Positions 8,217 to 17,302 are shown, numbered from the stretch's first letter. The stretch is 64,000 nt of DNA from Ectopseudomonas mendocina (GCF_016008875.1 NZ_JADTQG010000017.1:99333-163332), one strand, 5' to 3'. Notes: generated from the letters alone by a model not told the origin. Translations and numbers: made by a program.

Positions 8217-9434
8217 ATGTCCAGCAGTCCTGCCGCTACCTCCCCGGCCGGCGCCTCGCCCGTCACTCAGGCCGATACCCTGGTGATGCGCGTGATCGGC
8301 GCCTGCGCCCTGGCGCACCTGATCAACGACCTGATCCAGGCGGTGCTGCCCGCCATCTACCCGATGCTCAAGCTCAACTACGGCCTGAGCTTCGCCCAGA
8401 TCGGCCTGATCACCCTGACCTTCCAGCTCACCGCCTCGCTGCTGCAGCCCTGGGTCGGCTACCACACCGACCGCCATCCCAAGCCCTGGCTGCTGCCGGC
8501 CGGCTCACTTTGCACCCTGGTCGGCATCCTCATGCTGGCGTTCGTCGGTAGCTTCCCGGCGATCCTCCTGGCTTCGGCGTTGGTGGGCATCGGCTCCTCG
8601 ACCTTCCACCCCGAGGCGTCGCGCATCGCCCGTCTGGCCTCGGGCGGGCGTTATGGCCTGGCGCAGTCCACCTTCCAGGTCGGCGGCAATGCCGGCACCG
8701 CCTTCGGCCCGCTGCTGGCGGCGGCGATCATCATTCCCTACGGCCAGGGCAACGTCGCCTGGTTCGGCCTGTTCGCCGCCTTCGCCATCGTCGTGCTGTA
8801 CGGGCTGAGCCGCTGGTACCGCCATCACCTGACGCTGTTCAAGCTCAAACAGGGCGGGGTGGCTACCCACGGTCTGTCAGCCGGACGGGTGAAGTTCGCC
8901 CTGCTGATCCTGGCGTTGCTGGTGTTCTCCAAGTACTTCTACATGGCCAGCTTCACCAGTTACTTCACCTTCTTCCTGATCGAGAAGTTCGACCTATCGG
9001 TGGCCAGCTCGCAGCTCTATCTGTTTCTGTTCCTCGGCGCGGTGGCCGCCGGCACCTTCTTCGGCGGGCCAATCGGTGACCGTATCGGGCGCAAGCAGGT
9101 GATCTGGTTCTCCATCCTCGGCGTGGCGCCGTTCTCCCTGCTGCTGCCGCACGTCGACCTGTTCTGGACGGGCGTGCTGAGCATGGTGATCGGCTTCATC
9201 CTCGCCTCGGCGTTCTCCGCCATCGTGGTCTTCGCCCAGGAACTGATGCCGGGCAACGTCGGCATGATCGCCGGGCTGTTCTTCGGCCTGATGTTCGGCT
9301 TCGGCGGCATCGGCGGCGCGCTGCTCGGTTACCTGGCGGATATCCACGGCATCGAGGAGGTATTCCTCCTGTGTTCCTTCCTGCCGCTGCTGGGCATCCT
9401 CACCGCGCTGTTGCCGTCGCTGAAGACGCGTTAA
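8217..9434 (+). CDS. MFS exporter, fosmidomycin-resistance (Fsr) type
   Basis: 405 residues, twelve predicted membrane segments. ALAHLINDLIQAVLPAIYP near the start and GIGSSTFHPEASRIARLASG in the first half are characteristic of Fsr-like drug:proton antiporters; the second half has GGPIGDRIGRK. It is divergent from the AraC regulator. Actual substrates are not deducible from sequence. Confidence 0.85.
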   Translation: MSSSPAATSPAGASPVTQADTLVMRVIGACALAHLINDLIQAVLPAIYPMLKLNYGLSFAQIGLITLTFQLTASLLQPWVGYHTDRHPKPWLLPAGSLCTLVGILMLAFVGSFPAILLASALVGIGSSTFHPEASRIARLASGGRYGLAQSTFQVGGNAGTAFGPLLAAAIIIPYGQGNVAWFGLFAAFAIVVLYGLSRWYRHHLTLFKLKQGGVATHGLSAGRVKFALLILALLVFSKYFYMASFTSYFTFFLIEKFDLSVASSQLYLFLFLGAVAAGTFFGGPIGDRIGRKQVIWFSILGVAPFSLLLPHVDLFWTGVLSMVIGFILASAFSAIVVFAQELMPGNVGMIAGLFFGLMFGFGGIGGALLGYLADIHGIEEVFLLCSFLPLLGILTALLPSLKTR

Positions 9435-9463
9435 TAATCCGTAAGAAAAAGGAACAGGGACGA

Positions 9464-10111
9464 ATGAAAGACATCGATCGGATGCTGCTTGGCCTGGGGG
9501 TATTGATACCGTTCTGGCTGTTCTTCGGCGTGTTGCTGACCGCGCTGGCCTATCCCGGTTACAGCCACCTGGACCAGGCCATGAGCCAGCTGGGCGCGCA
9601 GGGTTCGCCCACCCACGGCTTCTCGGCCTGGGTCAACAACCTGGCGCTGGGCGTGTTCTTCGTGCTCTTCTCCGTTGGGGTCATGCGGCAGGTGCGCGGC
9701 TCACGGCTGGCGTCGTTCAGTGCGCTGCTGATTCTCGTCCATGGGCTGGCCAGCTTCGCCACCGGCTACTTCGCCTGCGACCAGGGTTGCGCGCCGGCAC
9801 AGCCATCCTTCTCGCAGCAGATGCACAACCTGGCCGGCCTGGTGATGTTCCTCTCGCTGACCCTGGCCAGCCTGCTTTGGGGATTCCTGAGCAAGCGCCT
9901 GCTGGGGTCGCGTGGCTTCGGCCTGTTCTCCCTCGCCTGCACCGTGCTGGCCGTGGCCACCGTGGTGCTGATGGCCCGTGCCGTCGAAGCCGGGCAGTGG
10001 TTCGGCCTCTATCAGCGGATCAACTATGGTATCTCGGTGGCCTGGGTCGCAGGCCTGGCGCTGATGCTGTCGCGAAGTGGTGCCGAGCCGCTTAGGTTCG
10101 GTAAGGCTTGA
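9464..10111 (+). CDS. DUF998 family membrane protein
   Basis: 215 residues from the ATG at 9464, preceded by AGGGACGA; six or so hydrophobic segments. The pattern of a Leu-rich first segment, SQLGAQGSPTHGFSAWVNN and a GCAPAQPSFSQQMHNLAG loop matches the DUF998 group of unknown function. It follows the MFS gene after 29 bases and may be co-transcribed with it. Confidence 0.75.
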   Translation: MKDIDRMLLGLGVLIPFWLFFGVLLTALAYPGYSHLDQAMSQLGAQGSPTHGFSAWVNNLALGVFFVLFSVGVMRQVRGSRLASFSALLILVHGLASFATGYFACDQGCAPAQPSFSQQMHNLAGLVMFLSLTLASLLWGFLSKRLLGSRGFGLFSLACTVLAVATVVLMARAVEAGQWFGLYQRINYGISVAWVAGLALMLSRSGAEPLRFGKA

Positions 10112-10251
10112 GGTTCTTCATACGCGCGCGGTAGGTGGCTGGTGTCGGCAGCTGTTGGCGAAGGCGATGCTGATCGGTGTCAGATGCACGCGCTTGCTGC
10201 GTCGTGTTTATATCGCGCGCTTATCGAACTAACCCGCAAGGAAGGACTGCC

Positions 10252-10557
10252 ATGATCACCTGCTACCTGCGCTACATTGTCGACCCTTACAAACTCAAGG
10301 AATTCGAGCACTACGCCAAGCTGTGGATTACCTTGGTAGAGCGCTTCGGCGGCACGCACCACGGTTACTTCCTGCCGTCCGAGGGCGCCAACGACGTGGC
10401 CCTGGCGCTGTTCAGCTTCCCCAGCCTGGCCGACTACGAGCGTTATCGTCAGGAGTCGTTCGCCGACGCCGAGTGCCAGGCGGCCTTCCGCTACGCCGAA
10501 GAAACGCGCTGCATCCTTAGCTACGAGCGCAGCTTCTTCCGACCTGTGTTCGAGTAA
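10252..10557 (+). CDS. NIPSNAP family protein
   Basis: 101-residue small alpha/beta-barrel protein. The start (MITCYLRYIVDPYKLKEFE), HHGYFLPSEGANDVALALF and the spacing of aromatic residues fit the NIPSNAP ferredoxin-like fold. AAGGAAGGA precedes the ATG. No signal peptide or membrane segment. Function is unknown, and it stands alone between DUF998 and a convergent methyltransferase. Confidence 0.8.
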   Translation: MITCYLRYIVDPYKLKEFEHYAKLWITLVERFGGTHHGYFLPSEGANDVALALFSFPSLADYERYRQESFADAECQAAFRYAEETRCILSYERSFFRPVFE

Positions 10558-10587
10558 GTCGAGACGGCGCTGCCGGCCTTCTGCGCG

Positions 10588-11217
10588 TTAACCGACTCGT
10601 CGCCACACGCTGGCCAGCCAGGGCTGTTGGTCGCGTGGCAGGCCGGCGGGGCGGTAGTAGTGTTCCAGCTCGACGAAGCCGGCCGCGGTGAGCCGCGCGC
10701 GCCAGCGCTCGAGGTCGTGATAGCTGCCGTAGCGCGGGCCGTTCCAGCCTTCCTGGTTCTCGCCGCGCGGGTTGGAGCTGAACAGCACGCCGCCCGGTTT
10801 CAGCGCCGCATGCAGCTGACCGAGTACGCGCGGCAGCTCCTGATCGGGGACATGGAACAGACTGGCGTTGGCGAAGATGCCATCGAAGTGCCCGGCCGGT
10901 AGGTCCAGTTCGAGAAAGCTCTGCTGCCACACCTCGCAGCCACTATCGGCACGCGCCATGGCAACGAATTCGGCGCAACCATCGACGCCGATGGCCTCGT
11001 GGCCAAGGCCGCTGAAAGTGCGCAGATCACGCCCCGGGCCGCAGCCGAAGTCGAGGATGCGCCAGGGCTTTTCACCCTCGATATGGCGCAGCAGGGCGGC
11101 GATGTTCTGGCTCACGTCATGGTCGCGCGTGCCCTCGCGAAAATCCTCGGCGCTACTCTGGTAGTGGGCCAGGGTGAGGGCGCTGATCTGCGCGAGTTCG
11201 TCAGGGCTCAGGGGCAT
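10588..11217 (-). CDS. Class I SAM-dependent methyltransferase
   Basis: 209 residues from the ATG at 11217; the longer frame upstream lacks a sensible start context. Motif I is ILDFGCGPGRDL, the acidic residue ending strand 2 is in AIGVDGCAEF, and motif IV FDGIFANASLFHVP is intact. Small cytosolic methyltransferase of the Methyltransf_11/25 kind, substrate unknown. Convergent with the NIPSNAP gene. Confidence 0.85.
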   Translation of the reverse strand: MPLSPDELAQISALTLAHYQSSAEDFREGTRDHDVSQNIAALLRHIEGEKPWRILDFGCGPGRDLRTFSGLGHEAIGVDGCAEFVAMARADSGCEVWQQSFLELDLPAGHFDGIFANASLFHVPDQELPRVLGQLHAALKPGGVLFSSNPRGENQEGWNGPRYGSYHDLERWRARLTAAGFVELEHYYRPAGLPRDQQPWLASVWRRVG

Positions 11218-11391
11218 GGCGATGTTCCGGAAAAAGTAGGCATTAAACCCGCTAGCGGGGGCCGGTGACCAGCGAGGCGGGTGATGCCACATGGCCGCCA
11301 GTGAACCAGCGCTGCGCTTTGATAGTCCCATTTCCCGAGGGGTGTAGACCGGCTGGCTGCAGTCGGGCACCCACGATCAGGAGATAATGCG

Positions 11392-11676
11392 ATGGTTACG
11401 CACTACAAGGTCTCTGGCCACCTCGCCTGTGGCTCTCATGGTGAAAAGCTGGCCTCTACCACCGATCTGGCCAAGGTCAAATGCCGCAATTGCCGCAAGA
11501 CCGAAGTATTCACCGAAGCGCGCCGTAACGCCCGCAATGCCGCCCGACGCGCCGCGCGCCGGGAAAAGGCGACCAACGCCGGGAACGACTGGCGCACCTC
11601 CTGGCAGGCGCGTCTGGCTGCCTTGCCAGGGCCGCAGCGTCTGCCCCGCGGTTTTGGCGACCAGGCATTCGTCTAG
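11392..11676 (+). CDS. Small basic protein with a CxxC motif, function unknown
   Basis: 94 residues. AGGAGA lies ten bases before the ATG at 11392. The sequence has CRNC (zinc-knuckle spacing, residues 32-35) followed by an Arg/Ala-rich helix (ARRNARNAARRAARR), which looks like a nucleic-acid or ribosome-associated segment. Only one CxxC is present, so a single protein would not complete a four-Cys zinc site unless Cys13 and His16 contribute. I do not recognise a named family. Confidence 0.6.
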   Translation: MVTHYKVSGHLACGSHGEKLASTTDLAKVKCRNCRKTEVFTEARRNARNAARRAARREKATNAGNDWRTSWQARLAALPGPQRLPRGFGDQAFV

Positions 11677-11956
11677 CTGGGTGGTAATTGACGGAGAGCT
11701 TCAGTCGCACTCAATACGTGACAGAAGCCTTCTCCGCTACCTGATGGCTGGCGCTGCACGCCGACTTCAGCTGGATAAGGACGTGTAACTCCGATCTTCT
11801 GATTCGGATGAAATGGGTTGATACGTCGGCTTCATGACCTCGGCGGCGCAATCTGCGCAACAGCCTGTTCCTGCGTTTGCCCCGTACCTGAGCTATGCCT
11901 TAGATTGGCCGGCCCACCGCGACCGGAGCTGCCGGTCATGCCTCGAGGTTCGCGTC

Positions 11957-13201
11957 GTGTCCGCTGCTGCTCCCGCTTCCGTCTATCGTCTTCCCGGTTT
12001 CCTGCCATTTCTCATCGCCCGCATCGTCGTGGTCTTCGCGGTGCAGATTCAGGCGGTCGTGGTGGCCTGGCAGGTCTATGACCTGACCCGCGATCCGCTT
12101 TCGCTGGCCTATGTCGGCCTGGCCCAGTTCATCCCCATGCTGCTGCTGTTGATGCCGGCCGGCGATCTGATCGACCGCTACGACCGCAAGCTGATCCTGA
12201 TGCTCAGCTGGCTGGTGGAGGGCGTTTGCGCCGGGGCGCTGCTGTGGCTGTCGCTGAGCGGGGCGCCGGTCGCCTGGTACTACGCGGTGCTGGTGCTCTA
12301 CGGCTGCGGCCGTGCCTTCACCGGGCCGGCGCTGTCGAGCCTGCTGCCGCAGATCGTGCCGCGCGAGCGTCTGGCCGCGGCCATCGCTGCCAACAGCATG
12401 ATCATGCGCGGTGCGACCATTTCCGGGCCGGTGATCGGTGGTGGTCTGTACGCCATCGGTGGCGGCGGGCTGACCTACTCGGTGTGCTTGGCCTGCTTCC
12501 TCGCCGGCTGCGTGCTGCTGCAACGAGTGCCGGTGCTGTATGCCGAGAAGATGCAGGCGCTTGAGTCCACCGCCTGGGCGCGCTTCACGGCCGGTATCCA
12601 TTTCATCCGCACGCGGCCGATCATCCTCGGCACCATCTCGCTGGATTTGTTCGCCGTACTGCTCGGCGGGGTGGTGGCGCTGCTGCCGATCTACGCCCAG
12701 GAAGTGCTGGAAGTCGGCCCGACGGGCCTCGGCCTGTTGCGCAGCGCCATGGCCATCGGCGAAGTGTCGGTTGGCCTGTACCTGAGCATGAAGCCGTTCA
12801 ATCGCCATGTCGGCCTGGTGATGTTCGGCGCCGTGGCGCTGTTCGGCCTGGCCAACCTGGTGTTCGCGTTGTCCAGCCTGTTCTGGCTGTCATTCGCCGC
12901 GCTGGTGGTGGCTGGCGGCGCGGATATGGTGAGCATGTATATCCGTTCCTCGCTGGTGCAGTTCTCCACCCCGGACGCCATGCGTGGCCGGGTCAACGCG
13001 GTGAACATGCTGTTCATCGGCTCTTCCAACGAGCTCGGCGAGTTCCGCGCCGGCACCAGCGCTGCCTGGTTCGGCGTGGTGCCGGCGGCGCTAATCGGCT
13101 GCGCCTGCACCCTGACGGTGACCGGCGGCTGGATGCTCGGCTTCAAGAGCCTGCGCAAGGTGAATCGCTTCGAGGATGCTTCGCCGGGGAAGGTGGCCTG
13201 A
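11957..13201 (+). CDS. MFS transporter, DHA3/EntS-like
   Basis: About 414 residues if translation starts at the GTG at 11957, where the hydrophobic first segment follows (YRLPGFLPFLIARIVVVF). The frame is open up to an ATG at 11834, but that extra part is Cys/Pro/His-rich and unlike a membrane protein. Contains the loop LIDRYDRKLILMLSW and a second half with PDAMRGRVNAVNMLFIGSSNELGEFRAG, typical of DHA3 proteins such as EntS. Exports small molecules; no siderophore genes lie nearby to support that role here. Confidence 0.8.
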   Translation: MSAAAPASVYRLPGFLPFLIARIVVVFAVQIQAVVVAWQVYDLTRDPLSLAYVGLAQFIPMLLLLMPAGDLIDRYDRKLILMLSWLVEGVCAGALLWLSLSGAPVAWYYAVLVLYGCGRAFTGPALSSLLPQIVPRERLAAAIAANSMIMRGATISGPVIGGGLYAIGGGGLTYSVCLACFLAGCVLLQRVPVLYAEKMQALESTAWARFTAGIHFIRTRPIILGTISLDLFAVLLGGVVALLPIYAQEVLEVGPTGLGLLRSAMAIGEVSVGLYLSMKPFNRHVGLVMFGAVALFGLANLVFALSSLFWLSFAALVVAGGADMVSMYIRSSLVQFSTPDAMRGRVNAVNMLFIGSSNELGEFRAGTSAAWFGVVPAALIGCACTLTVTGGWMLGFKSLRKVNRFEDASPGKVA

Positions 13202-13203
13202 CG

Positions 13204-13227
13204 TATCCCGGATTGCATCCGGGATAC
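13204..13227. repeat. Short palindromic repeat (CCCGGATTGCATCCGGG)
   Basis: Palindrome TATCCCGGATTGCATCCGGG immediately after the MFS stop. The same core recurs four to five times between 34033 and 35592. It lies between convergent genes and could end both transcripts. Confidence 0.7.
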
Positions 13228-13277
13228 ACGGTCGTGGCTAAAGCCTCTCCTATATCGCTTCCTATTCGGAGCCCCAT

Positions 13278-14507
13278 TCAGCCATACAGCGACGCTTGCG
13301 GGCCCTGGCCGCTGAGCAGCCAGTGGCCGAGGTCGCGCACCTTGTAGTCGATGGGGTCGTGCAGGCTGTGCACGCGTACGTTGCGCCAGAAGCGGTCGAA
13401 GCCGTAGCGCGAGCTGGTGGCGCGGGCTCCCATGGCTTCGAAGATCTGGCTGGTGATGTCGAGGGCGGCGCGCACCGCCACCACCTTGGCCTCGCTGATG
13501 GCCAACGCCACCTCGGCGCGTTCGGCGGCGGTCAGTGCCGGTTTTTCCCAGGCGGTTTGCAGGCGCTGGGCGGCGTGTTCGGCCAGAGGCAGGGCGCTGC
13601 GGTAGCGTAGCCACAGCTCGCCATAACGCTTCTGGATAAATGGATCGTCGCTGGCAGTGGCCACGCCCGATGCCGGCCAGGCGCGGCTCTGCTCGCGGGT
13701 GTAGCGCAGCGCTGCGTCCAGCGCGCCCTGAGCGTTGCCCAGGTAGAGCTGGGTGAGGATCAGTTGCGACAGGCAGGCGCGCAGGGTGGTGCGCGGGCTG
13801 GGGCCGACAGGGCCGAGCAGCTCGCCGGCGTCGACGAACACCTGCTCGAACTGCACCGTGCCGCTGTCGGTCTGGCGCTGGCCGAAGCCGTCCCAGTCGC
13901 TGTTCACCGCCAGACCCTCGCGCTGGCTGGGCAGCACGATGAACACCCGATCCTCCGGGTTCTTGCCGCGCGGAGCGCTGACCACCAGCGCGTCGGCGCC
14001 AAGCGCACCGGAGCAGAACGACTTGCTGCCATTGAGCTCGTAATGCTCTTCGCGTGGGCTGAGTTTGAGGCCGGTGTCGCGGCCGTTGGTGGCGTTGCCC
14101 CAGAACCAACGCTCCTGCACTGTGCGCGTCAGCCAATGGCGCTGCTGATCGGGGTTGCCGAACAGCAGGATGGTCGCCACCTGCAGGTGCTGGAAGGCGA
14201 ACAGGTGGGCCAGCGAACTGTCCACCGCTGCCAGATAGCGCACGATGCGGTAGATCTCCGGCCAAGCCACGCCCTGGCCTCCGTACTGCTGGGGCACGGC
14301 CAGGGTCAGCAGGCCGCTGTCACGCAACAGCTCGCGTTCGACCTGAGCGCTGCCGCCAGCGCGATCACGTTCTACCGCGCTGATTGCCAGGCGCCGGGCC
14401 AGGCGTTCGACCTTGGCCGAGCGGCTGCCGAAGTCCACGGGGAATAGGTGCGCAGCGAACAGCGGTTCGTCGCGCAGATTGGGGTGCAGGCGGGTTTCGG
14501 CGTTCAT
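13278..14507 (-). CDS. Acyl-CoA dehydrogenase-fold flavin monooxygenase, DszC/SfnB-like
   Basis: 409 residues from the ATG at 14507, overlapping the binding-protein stop (ATGA). The fold is that of acyl-CoA dehydrogenases, but it lacks an obvious CoA-pathway context; DszC/SfnB members use reduced flavin and O2 on sulfur compounds (sulfoxides, sulfones). Visible: AVPQQYGGQGVAWPEIYRI, FWGNATNGRDTG, ELNGSKSFCSGA and the C-terminal ALDITSQIFEAMGARATSSRYGFDRFWRN. Only three internal Met/Cys residues occur in over 400, which is unusually low. Coupling to an SsuA-like receptor points to organosulfur oxidation. No flavin reductase is adjacent; SsuE at 32179 might serve. Confidence 0.82.
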   Translation of the reverse strand: MNAETRLHPNLRDEPLFAAHLFPVDFGSRSAKVERLARRLAISAVERDRAGGSAQVERELLRDSGLLTLAVPQQYGGQGVAWPEIYRIVRYLAAVDSSLAHLFAFQHLQVATILLFGNPDQQRHWLTRTVQERWFWGNATNGRDTGLKLSPREEHYELNGSKSFCSGALGADALVVSAPRGKNPEDRVFIVLPSQREGLAVNSDWDGFGQRQTDSGTVQFEQVFVDAGELLGPVGPSPRTTLRACLSQLILTQLYLGNAQGALDAALRYTREQSRAWPASGVATASDDPFIQKRYGELWLRYRSALPLAEHAAQRLQTAWEKPALTAAERAEVALAISEAKVVAVRAALDITSQIFEAMGARATSSRYGFDRFWRNVRVHSLHDPIDYKVRDLGHWLLSGQGPQASLYG

Positions 14508-15463
14508 TGCGGGCTCCAGATGCTGACTTCGCGGGCATCCACCGAGGTCGGCAACAGGCTGGCGCCGTAGAAGGCATCGGCGATCTTCTGCTGCTCGGCG
14601 AGGCTGTCCGGTTGTACCAGGCGCACCTGGTAGCTGCGCTTGGCGTTGGCCTTCTCGACGATGGCCGGGTCGAGGTTGCCCCACAGCGGGCCGAGGATTT
14701 CAGCGGCCTGGCGCGGGTTGGCGCGCAGCCAGTCGCCGATCTTCACCAGTTCGGCGAACACGGTCTGCAGCACCTGCGGGTGGCTCTTGGCGAACTTGGC
14801 ACTGGTCAGGTAGTAGCGCTGGTAGTCGGCCAGTCCCTTGCCGTCGGCGAGGATGCGGCTCGGCAACTGCTGCTGGGCGCCGCTGAGGAAGGGCTCCCAG
14901 GTGACCCAGGCGTCCACCTTGCGGTTCTCGAAGGCGGCGCGGCCGTCGGCCGGGGTCAGGTAGGCCGGCTCGATATCGCTGAATTTCAGGCCGGCCTTGT
15001 TCAGCGCGGCGATCAGCAGGTAGTGCACGCCGGCGGCCTTGGTCACGGCGACCTTCTTGCCCTTGAGGTCGGCCAGGGTTTTGATCGGCGAATCCTCGCG
15101 CACGATGATCGCCTGCGCGCTGGGGGAGGGTGCTTCCTGGGCGAAGTAGGCGAGGTCGGCACCGGCAGCCTGGGCGAACACCGGCACGGTGTCGGCGACA
15201 TCGGCGGAGAGGTCGATATTGCCGACGTTGAGCGCCTCCAGCAGCGGTTGGCCGTTGGGGAATTCGTGCCAGCTGACGCTGATGTCCTGATCGGCCAGTG
15301 CCTTCTCCAGGGTGCCCTGGCTCTTCAGCAGGCTGATCAGCGTGGAGGACTTCTGATAGCCGATGCGCAGTTGCTCGGCGGCCTCGGTGAGCGGAGCGAC
15401 GAGCAGGCCGATGGCCAGCGAGGCGGCGATCAGTGTGCTGCGTTTGGAATGGGTGTGGGACAT
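14504..15463 (-). CDS. Periplasmic aliphatic-sulfonate-type binding protein (SsuA paralogue)
   Basis: 319 residues from the ATG at 15463; signal peptide to about TEAAEQ. Closely parallels the SsuA at 32937 (LRIGYQKSSTLISLLKSQGT; PVFAQAAGADLAYFAQEAPS; VTWEPFLSGAQQQL). After the start codon it contains no Met and no Cys, as expected for a sulfur-starvation protein. It is first in a two-gene minus-strand unit with the DszC-like monooxygenase. No permease or ATPase is on this side, so it probably shares the divergent transporter (17442-19995) or SsuBC. Confidence 0.88.
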   Translation of the reverse strand: MSHTHSKRSTLIAASLAIGLLVAPLTEAAEQLRIGYQKSSTLISLLKSQGTLEKALADQDISVSWHEFPNGQPLLEALNVGNIDLSADVADTVPVFAQAAGADLAYFAQEAPSPSAQAIIVREDSPIKTLADLKGKKVAVTKAAGVHYLLIAALNKAGLKFSDIEPAYLTPADGRAAFENRKVDAWVTWEPFLSGAQQQLPSRILADGKGLADYQRYYLTSAKFAKSHPQVLQTVFAELVKIGDWLRANPRQAAEILGPLWGNLDPAIVEKANAKRSYQVRLVQPDSLAEQQKIADAFYGASLLPTSVDAREVSIWSPQ

Positions 15464-15952
15464 GGCGGCTCTCGATATGAACACGTGCCGGCCATGGGAT
15501 TGCGGCGGATCACGCGTACTTCAGTGTTTAGAAAAAGAAGTCCGGTGATCCGGTGAAGAGAAACTAGTCGATATAAAAATCAGTTGTTAAATAATTTTTA
15601 GGAATTAGCTAAGGCCGGTTTGTCAGGCGCAGCAGGGACCCTATGCGGGCTGGCTAAGCAAGCCGTGAGTAGTGGCTCGCAGGATTCGCGGATAAATCCG
15701 CTCCTACGGACCGAGTTACATCGGGATCGGACTCATATTCTTTTTTGTTACTACAAAGTGAAAAATAATTCTTTTTAGGGATTAACGCTCGTCTCGTAGA
15801 TTAGCCACCAGCCGACAGCGGACCACCGCATCGGGCCCGAATCAGGGGCTCTTTTGCCAATCCGCCGAGGCCAGCGCCATGTCCGCTGTCCTGCCGAGCC
15901 CCTGTGCAGTGCCAACCCCAGAACAGCACACAGAGCACTTGGAGTATCGAGC
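15464..15952. promoter_or_regulatory. Divergent control region between the two arms of the organosulfur locus
   Basis: 489 bases without a gene. It holds two similar AT-rich stretches, AAATAATTTTTAGGAATTAG near 15589 and AAATAATTCTTTTTAGGGAT near 15763, about 174 bases apart in the same orientation, and a degenerate REP half around 15675-15709 (GATAAATCCGCTCCTAC). The AT-rich pair sits in an otherwise GC-rich region and is the natural candidate for CysB/Cbl-like activator or promoter sites; that assignment is inference. Confidence 0.45.
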
Positions 15953-17272
15953 ATGAAAAAATCCACCCTGGCCCTGGCCGTTACGCTGGCCGCCATCGCC
16001 AACCAGGCCACCGCCGCCGGTTTCATCGAAGACAGCAAGGCCAGCCTCGGCCTGCGCAATTTCTATTACGACCTGAACACCAAGAACACCGCCAACAACA
16101 ACGGTGAGGCGCAGGAGTGGGGGCAGGGTTTCATCTTCAATTACAGCTCCGGTTTCACCGAAGGCACCGTCGGCTTCGGTCTCGACGCCATCGGCCTGCT
16201 CGGCGTCAAGCTGGACTCTGGCAGCACCGCAGGCAAGGCCGGCCGTGACCGCACCCCCGGCCAACTCTTCCCGCTCGATAGCGACGGCAGCGCCGTTGAC
16301 GACTACAGCAAGGCCGGCGTGACCGCCAAGGTGCGCCTGTCCAAGACCGAGGCACGTATTGGTACCCTGCTGCCGAAGCTGCCGGTGGTGACCTTCAACG
16401 ACGGCCGCCTGCTGCCGCAGACTTTCGAAGGCGGGCAGATCACCTCCAACGAGATTGACGGCCTGACCCTGACCGCCGGCCAGCTGGAAAGCACCAAGAC
16501 CCGCAGCTCCGCCGACGACATCGCTCTGCGTATCGCCGGCGCCACCGGTGACGCCGACACCAACAAGTTCTACTTCGCCGGTGGTGACTACAAGCTGACC
16601 AAGGACCTGACGCTGCAGTACTACTACGGCAACCTGGAAGACTTCTACAAACAGCACTTCCTCGGCCTGGTGCACAACTGGGCCATCGGCCCGGGCTCGC
16701 TGAAGACCGACCTGCGTTACTTCGACAGCAACTCCGATGGCAAGAACGGCAGCGCCTCCGGCCGTGCTGATGGCTATCGCAGCGCCGGCTACTGGCGTGC
16801 CGGCGACAGCAGCACCGGCGAGGTCGACAACCAGACCTGGAGCGCGCTGTTCACCTACACCCTGGGCAGCCACTTCGCCAGCCTGGGCTACCAGCAGGTC
16901 GAAGGCGACAGCGCCTTCCCCTTCCTCAACCAGGGCGGCGGCAGCTCGTCCTACCTGATCACCGACCGCCAGATCGGCAAGTTCCAGAACGCCGGCGAGC
17001 GCACCTGGCTGGCCGAATACGGCTATGACTTCACCAAACTCGGCGTCCCGGGCCTCAAGGCCAGCGTCGCCTACCTCAAGGGCGACAACGTCGATTCTGC
17101 CAATGGCGATCTGAAGGAGTGGGAACGCGACTTCCGCCTCGACTACACCCTGCAGGACGGTCCGCTGAAAGGCCTCGGCGTGTCCTGGCGCAACGCGACC
17201 CAGCGCGGCAACGTCAGCACTGACGCCGACGAAAACCGCCTGATCCTGAGCTACACCCTGACCCTGCTCTGA
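15953..17272 (+). CDS. OprD-family outer-membrane porin, free of Met and Cys
   Basis: 439 residues: signal peptide to about NQATAA, then an 18-strand-type OprD barrel ending in a C-terminal hydrophobic strand (LILSYTLTLL). GGAGT lies before the ATG. It is a clear paralogue of the porin at 57975 (both have NTKNT, NNNGEA, EWGQGF, GRDRTPGQLFPL or close forms, and KDLTLQYYYGNLED-like strands). Strikingly it has no Met or Cys after the initiator, while the paralogue has seven Met; each of those positions is replaced (for example LMPK by LLPK, QMFEGGM by QTFEGGQ). It heads a strand with an ABC transporter, so it probably admits organic sulfur compounds across the outer membrane. Confidence 0.93.
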   Translation: MKKSTLALAVTLAAIANQATAAGFIEDSKASLGLRNFYYDLNTKNTANNNGEAQEWGQGFIFNYSSGFTEGTVGFGLDAIGLLGVKLDSGSTAGKAGRDRTPGQLFPLDSDGSAVDDYSKAGVTAKVRLSKTEARIGTLLPKLPVVTFNDGRLLPQTFEGGQITSNEIDGLTLTAGQLESTKTRSSADDIALRIAGATGDADTNKFYFAGGDYKLTKDLTLQYYYGNLEDFYKQHFLGLVHNWAIGPGSLKTDLRYFDSNSDGKNGSASGRADGYRSAGYWRAGDSSTGEVDNQTWSALFTYTLGSHFASLGYQQVEGDSAFPFLNQGGGSSSYLITDRQIGKFQNAGERTWLAEYGYDFTKLGVPGLKASVAYLKGDNVDSANGDLKEWERDFRLDYTLQDGPLKGLGVSWRNATQRGNVSTDADENRLILSYTLTLL

Positions 17273-17302
17273 TCAGCGCTTTCGTTAGTCATTGCACAAA
17301 CC

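Noticed and set aside
12691..14265. Minus-strand open frame spanning two genes
   Set aside because: It runs through the MFS gene and a different frame of the monooxygenase; neither part shows family motifs.
15488..15505. Possible sigma-54 promoter (GG-N10-GC) upstream of the porin
   Set aside because: The spacing fits, but bases around GG and GC match poorly (CGGCCA, TTGCG), and it lies about 450 bases before the porin.
14384..15556. Plus-strand open frame opposite the SsuA-like gene
   Set aside because: Gly/Gln/Ala-rich shadow with no start signal; the minus-strand receptor is unambiguous.
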